From: Lichina pygmaea
Lineage: Eukaryota; Ascomycota; Lichinomycetes; Lichinales; Lichinaceae
Reading direction: 5' to 3'
DNA length: 64,000 bases
Assembly (NCBI GenBank): GCA_963422465.1
Contig: OY730173.1
Location: 2,666,001 to 2,730,000 of the forward strand
The notes under the pieces were generated by a model. It was given only the letters and a program-made list of their open reading frames with translations, was not told where the DNA came from and searched no databases. The position numbers and the translations under genes are program-made. Positions 23,950 through 33,514 of this stretch are shown piece by piece (positions within the stretch are counted from its first letter, which is position 1; every line of letters begins with the position of its first letter).

Positions 23950-24837
23950 ATGTCGGCGTCCACCAGCAAGCTGTCGGTCAGGATTGACCAGCTCACGGCG
24001 TACAACTACGACACATGGAAGACGAAGATGGAGATGCTGTTGATCCGGGAGCGCCTCTGGGCAGTCGTCTCAGAGAAGAAGACGAGGCCTAAGGCGAAAG
24101 GAAAAGAAAAGGAGGACTCGGACGAGCCAACGGACACCCAGCTGGCATTTGATGAGGAGGCTGAACGAGCAACAGCCACAATCTTTCTCTACCTCAGCGA
24201 CAGCGTCGGCAGGAACGTACGAGGCATCCGTGATCCAGTCCAACTTTGGAAGAAACTACACGACCTGTACGGCCAAACCGGTTTCTCGACTCGCCACTGG
24301 CTGTGGCAGCGGCTGTTCAAGGCCGAGCTACGGGGCTACAAGTCGGCGATTGAGTACACGGAGGAGATACGGTCAATAGCGGAGCAGTTGAAGGACGCAG
24401 GCTTTGAGGTCCACGATGAGATCTTGGCCACGGCACTACTGCAAGGATTGGATGGGAGCTACAAGGCTTTCGTCTCCTTCACGACCCAGGTTTACCGTAC
24501 GGACGAAACAATCAGCTTTGATAAGCTGGTTGCCAACATCATTGATGAAAGTCGGCGGATGGGGTCGGAAGAACAGGAGCTAGAGCGGGCTCTACGAGCT
24601 ACAGACTCAGCAAAAGGAAAAGGACGATGTGGACACTGTCGGAAGATAGGGCACCGGAGCAAGAACTGCTGGACGAAACACCCGGAACTTCGACCGAACG
24701 ACGACTCGGCCTCGGACTCAGATTCGAAGGACGAAACGGACCATCGGAGCAAGAAGAAAGGGGAAAAGAAGAGACAGCAGCGGAAGCACACAGCCCATCT
24801 AGCAGTCACTTCATCATCGTCGGATTTGGTATTCTGA
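23950..24837 (+). CDS. Copia-type Gag protein of the LTR element
   Basis: The 295-residue open frame sits between the LTRs. It has the Ty1/Copia Gag layout: an N-terminal LTAYNYDTWKTKMEMLL segment, a helical core with LWKKLHDLYG and LLQGLDGSYKAF, and a CCHC zinc knuckle CGHCRKIGHRSKNCW near residue 230. A charged, Ser-rich tail follows. Gag packages element RNA into particles; mobility would need pol proteins from another copy. The frame is open throughout. Confidence 0.9.
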   Translation: MSASTSKLSVRIDQLTAYNYDTWKTKMEMLLIRERLWAVVSEKKTRPKAKGKEKEDSDEPTDTQLAFDEEAERATATIFLYLSDSVGRNVRGIRDPVQLWKKLHDLYGQTGFSTRHWLWQRLFKAELRGYKSAIEYTEEIRSIAEQLKDAGFEVHDEILATALLQGLDGSYKAFVSFTTQVYRTDETISFDKLVANIIDESRRMGSEEQELERALRATDSAKGKGRCGHCRKIGHRSKNCWTKHPELRPNDDSASDSDSKDETDHRSKKKGEKKRQQRKHTAHLAVTSSSSDLVF

Positions 24838-24862
24838 CAACCCTGCCAGTGTTGAGGGGGGG

Positions 24863-25027
24863 TGTTAGGATTGCAACACTGCCAAGGTCCAATCTCGGGA
24901 AGGACACGGCGGGCTGCAGAATAGAGGCTGAATAGGGAACTGAGCAGGGGTTGAATTCGTGTATATAGCGAGTGCTTTTTCCCTAAAGAAATTGACAACG
25001 GCTCTTCCCTGCCTCCCAGCTCCAACA
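24863..25027 (+). repeat. right LTR of the gag-only element
   Basis: This is a 165-bp terminal repeat, preceded by the purine tract and followed by the second copy of the CCCAA target duplication. It is the same as the left repeat by eye. Confidence 0.93.
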
Positions 25028-25062
25028 CCCAAGACCGACCCGCGAGACTACGAGTACACTAG

Positions 25063-26220
25063 TATGGACGAAGAGAATGTGGCGGCATCATTCTTCCACG
25101 CCTTCCTCTCGGGCTGTGGTTACAGATACTCGACCATGCCTCCTCACCAGACTACAAATGCGAGGCAGTCCATCCATCTTCCGATAAAGGATTCAGAAAG
25201 CCCTCGCGCGTTGACATTGACGGACCAAAGTCGTGGCCCCACGGCACATCTCCGGATAAGCAGTTGGCGCGATTGGAGGTCCAGCTTCTGCGGACCTGTC
25301 ATTTCTTCCAGGACGCTGGTCGATCGTACCTCTATGGCCGTTGCCGCATCCGCGCGGCCAGCCTGGACGATGCTCTGCAGTGGGCCCAGAGGATTGGGGC
25401 TCGGAATCTGGCCGAAGTGCGACATCTCTCCGTCCACATAGATTACCAGATCATGGATGCAGCCGAAGAACAACGACAGCTGGATGCCAAAAAGTGGAAA
25501 GTCTTTCTAGACGGAACGCGCGTGGAAAGCATGACACCGACCTCAGGTCTGTGGCAAAATGGCGCCGCTCGCAATCTCGAGGCCTTGTCGCCGAGAACCT
25601 CTTGGACGGATACAAGAGACTTCCGTAACTGTGCCGAGCTCTATCCCAGCCTGAATCAGCTGGAAATACTTCAACTAGGGGATCGCGATCCAGGCTTGCT
25701 CACGAGCTTTCCGCCACTGACGAAGCTCAACATCATCTGGGTGAAAGACGTCGCTGATCATTGGAAAGCTATCAAGACACATCACGCCACTACCATCAAG
25801 CAGCTGAGTCTTTGGAGCATCGGTGATGTCACCACAGAGATCATGGCTGCAACAATTCCCTATTTGATTCACCTGGAGCGGCTAGAATTATTGGCTGTCG
25901 GTTTGCTCTCTGGCCAGGATACTGTCCAGCCTACTAGGTGGTCTCAGATGCTTTCTTTGGCACTCCACAGACCGCTCGGTCGATGTCGAAAAGGCTACAC
26001 TCCGTAGACAGCACCTAAAGGCATTGCCATCGACGTGTCTTTCACTAAAACATTGTGATTCGCCATCAAAGTTGGTCGAAAGAGCCTCCCGCGTTACGAC
26101 TTGCAGAAGGCCTGGGACTTTCTGCAGTCCAACGGATTTGAACTCATCAATGGCGAGGAAGGCGCCAAAGACACACAAGCACAAAACTGTCTCCTTTCAT
26201 ATCACCCGCACGACGACGTG
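25063..26220 (+). pseudogene. F-box-like protein gene, probably damaged
   Basis: The frame from 25063 to 26007 reads like a fungal F-box protein: LPRLPLGLWLQILDHASSPD is an F-box start, then LLRTCHFFQDAGRSYLYGRC, the usual post-F-box block, then leucine-rich segments. F-box proteins pick targets for SCF ubiquitin ligases. The frame has no ATG: an in-frame stop lies at 25060-25062, and the only nearby ATG (25064) is in another frame. At the 3' end the sense appears to shift frame after about 25950 (RSVDVEKATLRRQHLKAL) and again near 26100 (LQKAWDFLQSNGFELI). So it is either broken or has introns I could not place. The LTR element lies 35 bp upstream of the frame, where the 5' part or promoter would be. 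Confidence 0.5.
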
Positions 26221-28373
26221 AGTGGCCGTGTCCGCAAGAGATTGGAGGTAACAAGCAGCCGACCTGGAGGGGCTGTTCTGCACATGCTCTTAGGTACAAG
26301 TTTTCTTATCTTTCTGAAGGCGAGATGTCACGACTCAGTGGGACATGTTTCGCCAGGTGATCTTTCCAGTGTTAATAAACAGTGGTTTGCCTCGTGCATT
26401 ACCAGCCAGAAAGTGGTAGACATTCGGCTGAGATTCTCTCCTGAAGGACCGCCCGTAGGTCGACTTCCCCGTCGACCATGGATCATCTTCGATGGTGGAT
26501 CATCATGTCTTTCCTTCAGCTCGATGGCCTCGCTCTGTTGGATTCGGTGGAGTAGGTACAAGTCATGCCTCGTGAAAGTGCTGCATAGAGCGAAGAGCGA
26601 CGTACATGTTCGCGTTCTGCAGTTCTCTTTCAAATCAAAAAGAAATAATTAGAACACGTCGATCTTGTGGGGAATCGAACCCACAACCAAGTTATACACA
26701 TGCTCAAGAAACAAAAAATTACAGGTGTGCACCTGCTAAACTCGCACACTCGTAGGAACCCCAGTGCAAGCAACCTGGGCATCTCTGGCTCCTAATATGA
26801 TATTGAGTTTGGCCAGACCCCTCTACCATAACCCACACCCACACAGGTTTCAGGCGGCACATGGCGGACAGTCACCTCCCCCCCGAGAGGGTTTGTTCAG
26901 GTGGAAGGCGACTGTCTTTACTGGGGTGTTGGGAGAAGTCCCCAGCTCCTCCCAACTAGGCCACAAAGGACCCGTTTGCCCCCGCCGAAAGAAACTGAAG
27001 TGCGATAATATATATTGTAATAAGGGGGGAGGGCGCTGGATATAGCATGTGATCCAGTCTTTGTATGGAGTTTTCCGTCAAACTACTCATACAGTACTGT
27101 ACGTCGTTCTCCATAATTGCTGTTTTCGTGACTGTGATGACTTATCCGGAATGGCTTTAGACGACCGGCGGCAGATGGCTAGAACTGATCTCTTTATCAT
27201 ATGCGGACGTGGCAAGCCAGGGCCAAGTTGGCTCACAACCGCGATAAGCAATCTATCTGGATTGTTCCTTCCTTCAGGAGCCTAGCCTGACTGATACTCA
27301 CTCTAACGTACTCTACTTGAGAAGCATCAACACTACTGGAATAAGAACTGACATGGTAGTTTTAGGTAATAACTAAGGTGAGCCACTTCTGGAGGCTTGA
27401 ACGACAATATCTCCTCATGCTCAGCCAACATTTTAGACTAAGACAGTTTTGGTGGTGGATCACGACGGAATCTGTCGCAGCCTAGTTTGGATGAACAAGC
27501 AAGTCTGAAGCCATGTGTCGACACGACTCGGAGCTCGGACGATTTTAGATGCCGGTCTGCTGAATAACCAGCAATCGAATGCAGCCACAAAACCTTAATC
27601 GTCTGTCGTAAGCACGCCTTATTACGACTCGTTCCAATCATGACATCTTGCATGTCAACGCCGTCGTGAGAGATCTTCAGCTCAGTCTTTGTTTCTTTGC
27701 TTCTTCTGTCCCGCGGAGGTTGCTGTACGACACACGAGGCGTACTCTGTACTCCTGTACGAGGTTCTGCCGTTAGGCAAAAAACATGCTGTGCATAGGGT
27801 CTCCCGCTGGGCTGCAGCGGTATCGTGTACCCAAGGCTTCTCTACTACCGTATGCGTACGGAAGTACGTATGTACTTTACACGCACACTATCCTTATCGC
27901 TATCGAGAAGCGACAACCCCCGCTCCCTTCCTTCCACTTCCCCCACACCCCCCCCTTCCCTACGATAACCCTGACGTCGAAGAAAAAAGCAGACTGCCCC
28001 TTGCTGTTGGCTTTTTTCCTTTTCCCTTCTTTATGCTTTAGCCACTTCCATAGGGACATTTACTGAGCCCAAGTCCAAGCCTTACTTGTACTCCACTCTC
28101 TCTCTCTCTCTTTGATGATTCATCATACCGTCCTCGGAATGGCGATATCAACCACCGACCACTTCGGTCGGACCATATCGGATACGCTACGGCTGAATCT
28201 ACTACTGCAGCTTGGAGGCTGAGAGACGGTGTACCCTGTCCTCGGTGGCGATTCCTTGTATGAAGAACCCCACTATAAACTTCCTGCGGCTCTTTCGCTT
28301 GACGCTGTCGGACCGCTTTTAACCTCGTCTTTCTTTGTACAGCACATACAGCATCCTAGAGCGTCCGCACATA
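26221..28373. other. intergenic region with a tRNA-like scrap
   Basis: No gene is supported. On the minus strand at about 26655-26760 there is a perfect B-box-like stretch (GGTTCGATTCC) and a loose A-box, but arms do not pair as a tRNA, so it may be a decayed tRNA or tRNA-derived SINE. Pyrimidine-rich DNA lies at 27910-28050 and a CT array at about 28098-28112, upstream of the next gene. A GTAC/TACG-rich island is at about 27845-27875. Confidence 0.45.
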
Positions 28374-29279
28374 ATGGACTCTCTCAGACCGCACATGGTG
28401 GATGATTCCCCGGCCGTGGCGGCGATGACGGCGAGCCAGAGCGTCGTGGGTCCTCCAACACCCTTGTCGCCGTCCTTGCCCGTGGCGATGGCGCCGGTCA
28501 TGGAGCCCATCCCGCAGCTCCCAATCACACCCCCGTCGAGCGATATCGGCGAGGAGGACCCGGGCAGCGAAGCGTCTCTCGTCTCGGCCGTTCACGTGCT
28601 ATCGACCGAGGCCGCGGCCTTGTCGTGTCTGGCCAGGCTCTACCAGACCGATCCGTCTGCGCGAGAAGGTTTCGCGAGGGCCGTCAACGCCATCGTTTCC
28701 TCGGAAAGGGCTGGCGGGAAGCTTGTCGTCTGCGGAGTCGGCAAGAGCGGCAAGATCGGCGAGAAGCTGGTGGCGACGATGAACAGCCTGGGCGTCATGA
28801 GCGTGTTCTTGCATCCCGTCGAGGCGCTGCATGGGGATCTGGGTGTCATTCGAAAGGTACGTACCCGGCGCACCGCGCAGATATCGCGCAATCGCCTGCA
28901 GACGTTCTGACGTGCTATCGTCTCGCAGGCCGACGCCGTCCTGCTCATCACCTTCTCCGGCCGGACGTCCGAACTGTCGTCGATCATGCCACAGCTGCCG
29001 CGCGCCATTCCGCTGATCGCAATGACGTCGCATGCCATGCCGTCTACCTCGCCCGTCTTCGGCCACCGCCCAGACACCATCTTCCTGCCCACGCCGATTC
29101 ACGAAGCCGAGGAGGTGTCGTTTGGCGTGGCCGCGCCGACTACGTCGACGACGGTCACCATGGCGCTCGGCGACGCCCTCGCCATCACCGTCTCCTCGTC
29201 GTTGCACGCGCAAGAAGGTCGAAACGCGAGGGATGTCTTTCGGGAGAATCATCCCGGCGGTGCTATCGGCATGCGATGA
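28374..29279 (+). CDS. SIS-domain sugar-phosphate isomerase homologue (KpsF/GutQ-like)
   Basis: SIS domains bind phosphosugars, and the KpsF/GutQ family interconverts ribulose-5-phosphate and arabinose-5-phosphate in bacteria. Exons 28374-28856 and 28929-29279 join as GVIRK to ADAVLLITFSGRTSE and give 277 aa. The family signature runs VVCGVGKSGKIGEKL, then LHPVEALHGDLG, then ITFSGRTSELS, and ends FRENHPGGAIG. The CBS pair found in bacterial KpsF is absent; the protein stops at the end of the SIS domain. The first 75 residues are a Pro/Ser-rich extension. Fungi do not make Kdo, so the bacterial pathway role does not carry over, and the substrate here is unknown. Family assignment is strong. 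Confidence 0.9.
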
Positions 29280-30672
29280 CGAAAGATGCGAGAGATGTCA
29301 TGATTGTGGCCACGTTGTCTGGGCCAACCTCCCGCGATGCACTTTATCATTTTATATCCGTCCTTGTTCGTACGTCTGTGGAGAATTAGAATATTTGGAA
29401 AGAATCTAGAGTTGGGCTGGGGGAGGATGTTGTCTCAGGGGCTTTTGTCCAGCCACAACTCATCATTCCGCATCCCTCCGAGCCTCGAAAGAACGTCGTT
29501 GGGAAGGAAGGCCTTTTTGTGGAACACGCGCACCCACGCAAACACACCCTCTGGTCGATAGAACTTGCATACCTAAATCATGGATAACTCGACCCTTGAA
29601 AGGAAGAGAACCGGTGGGGAATGGGAGGGGGACAGTGATCTGCATCCAGCTTACAGGCGCAACGGAGAGATGAGATACCACGATGTCGTTCATCTGTTTG
29701 TTCTTCCATCCATTCCACACATCCACTTCAATGGCGTCATGCTCATGACGATGTTGGCTTTTGAGTCGTAGAACAGCCAAAGTGTCATCCTGGCCAACTC
29801 TGAAGTTCAAGAATACGTGGCGGTACACCACACCGCACGGAATCACTTGTCAAGCTTTATCCAGCATTATATATCTGTCCTCGTTGGTAGTGATGTTGGT
29901 GGAGGTGGTGGTGGCAGAGCCGAGAGTATTCCGTACATAGACGTGGACATGGAAACAAACATGAAAGATTCTATTCCATAGTAGTGATCCTCATGATGAT
30001 ACCCAGTAATGAAACTGTGAAGACAATGACAATGACCACAAACTACTGGATAAGACGGAATAAGAGTAGGTTGATGGGTTTAGCCCCCGCAACTTGACGT
30101 GTTCACAATGAAGAAGAGCAAGCAGATCTTCTCATCATATAAGTAACTCAGGACTGTGAGACTTGACAGATCTGTTCGGTGAGTCTAGAATAGTAGTTGT
30201 GCTTGATGATGACCAGAGAAGGCTCTTGGGAGAGAGGTCAGTTGGGAGATGAGATATGTGGGCATTCATCATGGCTACTCAGGGACCTTACAATGGGATC
30301 TTGCGGTGGGATCCTGTGGTGGCCGGGGTGAAGTGTCATCAGAGAGGTGTGACTTGCTACATCACCGCTGTTTAAGCTGTGTAGCTTAACAATCCGATGA
30401 TGTTGCATGAAGTGATGGTTGTGAGGATCGGAAGGGGCATCTAGATGTAGACCGTACGGTGATTGGAAGAGATTGCCCGCTGGCTAATTGGACGGAGTAG
30501 GTACGTACGTACTGTAACTCGGTACGGTACTTCAAAGTCGTAGGGCTGGCTTACCTCGTTCCTGGCTAACCGGTGCAAAATATTGCATAGCTACGAGCAT
30601 GGACTACTGGTACGCTGTGCCACTACACCCAAAGCGATCAACCGCGACCCATACTGCATCTTCCTGCGCACG
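29280..30672. other. intergenic region
   Basis: I see no gene in these 1.4 kb. Short frames are present but none has a motif. A GTAC/TACG-rich island lies at about 30500-30535, some 140 bp before the ATP10 start codon. Confidence 0.5.
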
Positions 30673-31743
30673 ATGATGCCGCCAGCCCGACCTCTACACC
30701 GTCCAGCGAAAAACCTGTGCTTCCGATGTCAGAACCGTCTTCTGCAGATCTTCAGTCGGCAAGGGACCGGCAAGGCTGTCGGGGCCGCGGCCGAGTCCGA
30801 GTCAGAGTCCAAGTCCAAACCCGCGGCGGTGGACCCTCGACGAAATCCACTGCGCCTGACGCGGGTCATTGGCGTCACGAACGCTCCGGCGGCGGGCGAG
30901 AACACGGGCTCCGAGTCGCGAACGTGGCGACAACGAAAGAGCGATTGGATCAACCATGAGAAGAACAGGCAGGAGCGAGAGGAGCTGTACGTGGAGTCGT
31001 TTCCTGAAGCTTTGTCGGAAGAGGGAGGGGAGAGGAGGGAAGCCGCATCTGCTGACGAGCAAATCCGTCTTTGAAACGGATACAGCACCAAGAAGCTGGC
31101 CTCGCCCTACTTTCGAGACTGGATGAACATGCAGTACCAGAAAGGCAAGACGTTCGTCGCCCCCCCGAAGCCGTTCCGAGCCGACCGAGCTCTCTACTTC
31201 CCAAACGTCCACGGCCGCACCTTGGCTTCGATGCGAGCCTCGGACACGACGCCGTTGCTCCAGAACCGGCTCTCGATCGTCAGCGTCTTCTCGAGCGCGT
31301 GGGCCGAGCGACAGGTGGGCTCGTTCGTGGACGGGAAGCAGAACCCGGGTCTTGACGAGATGCTGCGGGCCGACGGTGGTGGCGGTGGTGGCGGTGCTGC
31401 CGTCGGGCTCGTCGACGTCAACGTCGAGGAAGGCTGGATGAAGGCGCTGTTGGTGCGGCTCTTCGCGCCGCTGATCAGACGCAAGGTGCCGCGAGAGCGC
31501 CATCCCCGGTACTTCCTGATCAGAAAGGGGCTGAGCGACGACCTCAAGGACGCCATCGCGCTGTTGAACCGCAAGGTCGGATACGTCTACCTCGTCGACG
31601 GCGAGTGCAAGATCCGCTGGGCCGGCAGCGGCGTGGCGACCGCCGAGGAGAAGGAGAGCATGGTACACTGCCTCAGGCGGCTCTTGCTGGAGACGAAGAA
31701 GCTGGGAGGGGCGGGGCCCGAGAAAGAGCTGCTCGGAGGATGA
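30673..31743 (+). CDS. ATP10: mitochondrial ATP synthase assembly factor Atp10
   Basis: Atp10 is an inner-membrane chaperone for subunit 6 (Atp6) during F1Fo-ATP synthase assembly. Exons 30673-30986 and 31086-31743 join as EEL-TKKLASPYFRDW and give 323 aa. The family block is clear: YQKGKTFVAPPKPFR, RALYFPNVHGRTL, then RHPRYFLIRKGLSDDL and VGYVYLVDGECKIRWAGSG. The N-terminus is basic and Cys/Arg-rich with a Ser/Glu-rich spacer, as expected for a mitochondrial presequence. A poly-Gly insert (about residue 206) comes from a GGT repeat. The exon junction was chosen by the phase and the conserved YFRDW block. An unspliced frame from exon 1 stops at 31074 inside the intron. Confidence 0.93.
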
Positions 31744-32754
31744 GATGCAAATTATCGCCGACGAGACGTAACCTTTTCAACTCCTGCATATTGTAGTAGT
31801 TGCGTGTAAGATCAACCACGTGTGGCGGTTGGTATTTAGCTCCATGGGCACACCTAGACGAAGAACAGGGCGACCACCATGCAGAAAAATCTCGGCGGGG
31901 ACAGTGCTTTGTACGGCGTCGTAGGCGCTGTGAGTTACATGTCTCAGCAGAGAGAACAACTCGACCTATACCCTCTGCACCGCAGCACCAAGTACCAAGC
32001 ATGATAGCTGAGCAAGTACCAGGCACCAATCACCATCACCAAGCACACGAAGCAAGTACAAGCAACGTAGATTGATCAGCATAGATAGCGACGTAAAAGC
32101 TGATCAGTACTGATAGTAGGAGCATCAAGATAGCCTCTCTTCCGAGAATCCTCAGAGATTTGACAAACAAACTCCCCTTCCCTCCCTCCCTGCAGAATCC
32201 CGCAAAGAATCCACATGAAACTCCCAGAGACCTCCCAGACCTCCCAGAGTTTTTCCCGGACAAGTCACAGACAAGTCACAGACAAGTCACAGACAAAGTC
32301 GCAGGCATGTTCCAAAGCATTCCTAGAACAATTCCCAGAGAAACTTCCCCCCGGAGAAGGATTAGGAAAAAAAACCCCCCCCGGAGATTGTGAAATACAT
32401 TCCAATGACCTAGGGCCCAGTAACTTGCGTGGTATAAGTGAAAGGAACAAGTGGAGGAATAGAATATAGCGATGGAGTAGAGTGGTGGAATGGAACGGTG
32501 AAGTAGAATGATGAAGTAGAGCAATGGAGAAGAGTGATAGAACGGAATGATGGAGTAGAGTGCAGTGGTGGAGTAGAGTGACGGGGAAGAGTCGGTGGGA
32601 GAAGCGGAGTAGATTGATGGAGTAGCATGATAAAGTGGAGTGATAGAGTAGAATGATGGAGTAGAGTAGAGTAGCGGAGTAGTGGAGTAGAGTGACAGAG
32701 TAGAGTAAGTAACTAGAGTAGAGTGAGAACAACTCACTCTGCAAGCAAGAAGTG

Positions 32755-32791
<37 letters not shown>

Positions 32792-33514
32792 ACAGTCCAA
32801 GAGAGCAGCTCGACTATTCTTAGCTTGGCTCAGCCCGGCCCAGCCCGGCCCAGCCCAGTCTAGTAGCATAGCTCTCGCTTCCACTCGAATCCCTTCCACT
32901 AGAATACGTTCATGCTCAGCTCAGATGCGGCGCAAACCATGAAGCTTGGAAGGACTTGGCTCATTGTACTCAGCGTGCTCATTGTACTCAGCATGCTCGA
33001 TGTTTGACGAAGGTGGCGCCGGCGGCTCCGCTTTGCTTGGCTTTGCTCAAATCCAGATGTAGACTTGACTTCCTGCTCCGAATGGCTTTGCGTGATCCTC
33101 TGCTTTGATTGGCTCAAGAGCAACTCAAGCGTGCATGTGCATGGCTTCTGCTCAGATGTGGCTCGACCACGGAGCTTCCGAGGGAGCTCGGGGTATGTGG
33201 TTCGTCTATGCCCATACTTTGCGAGGGTTGGCTCCGAAGGGGCTCGCAGGTGGCACGCAAGTTAGTTTCATGTGTAACTCAGGTGTGGCCCAACAGTGGG
33301 TCAACCGTGCTGAAAGATCAGGTAGTAGCTCGGCTTTGCATAGCTTTGCAGGACACTGGCATGGCCTGGCGTTGCTCGGCGCAGCTGTAGTTTGGGGTAT
33401 ATGCTCGGTTTGGCTTTGCTTAGAAGTTGACCGAGCTGTGATGGGGTGTCGATCTGCCTTGCATGACTTGGAAATGGGGTAAGTGTGCTTCGCTCCGGTG
33501 CAGCTTAATCATGT
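31744..33514. other. repeat-rich intergenic region
   Basis: No gene is supported. The region holds a GTAGAGTGATGGA-type minisatellite (separate entry), a GA array at about 32755-32787, CAGCCCGGCC units at about 32830-32862, and loose GGCTTTGCTT repeats at about 33030-33420. It lies between the 3' ends of two convergent genes. Confidence 0.55.
32455..32725. repeat. purine-rich minisatellite
   Basis: About 20 imperfect units of roughly 11-13 bp, with a consensus near GTAGAGTGATGGA, lie head to tail. Every frame on the minus strand reads as Leu/His/Ser/Tyr repeats, so the long frames there are repeat artefacts. The unit resembles the end of the LINE tails at 45820 and 46575 (AGAATGGAGTAGGA), which may be chance. 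Confidence 0.8.

Larger units (their letters stand above)
23581..25027 (+). mobile_element. gag-only LTR retroelement, Ty1/Copia type
   Basis: The element is 1447 bp long and has two 165-bp direct terminal repeats that look identical by eye, each starting TGTTAG and ending CCAACA. A 5-bp target duplication CCCAA flanks it (23576-23580 and 25028-25032). A primer-binding-like site (GGTTATGAGCCC) follows the left repeat at 23746. A purine tract precedes the right repeat (about 24850-24862). The only coding part is a Copia-type gag frame; no pol part is present. This matches the non-autonomous terminal-repeat elements with a GAG domain. The identical repeats suggest a recent insertion. It looks whole for a gag-only element. 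Confidence 0.93.

Noticed and set aside
24492-25028. Minus-strand frame over the gag region and right LTR
   Set aside because: It is a shadow of the gag frame and the terminal repeat; part of it recurs at the left LTR (23531-23770) only because the repeats are the same.
32265-32899. Leu/His/Ser/Tyr-rich minus-strand frames
   Set aside because: They are the minisatellite read in three frames, each open only because the unit lacks stops.
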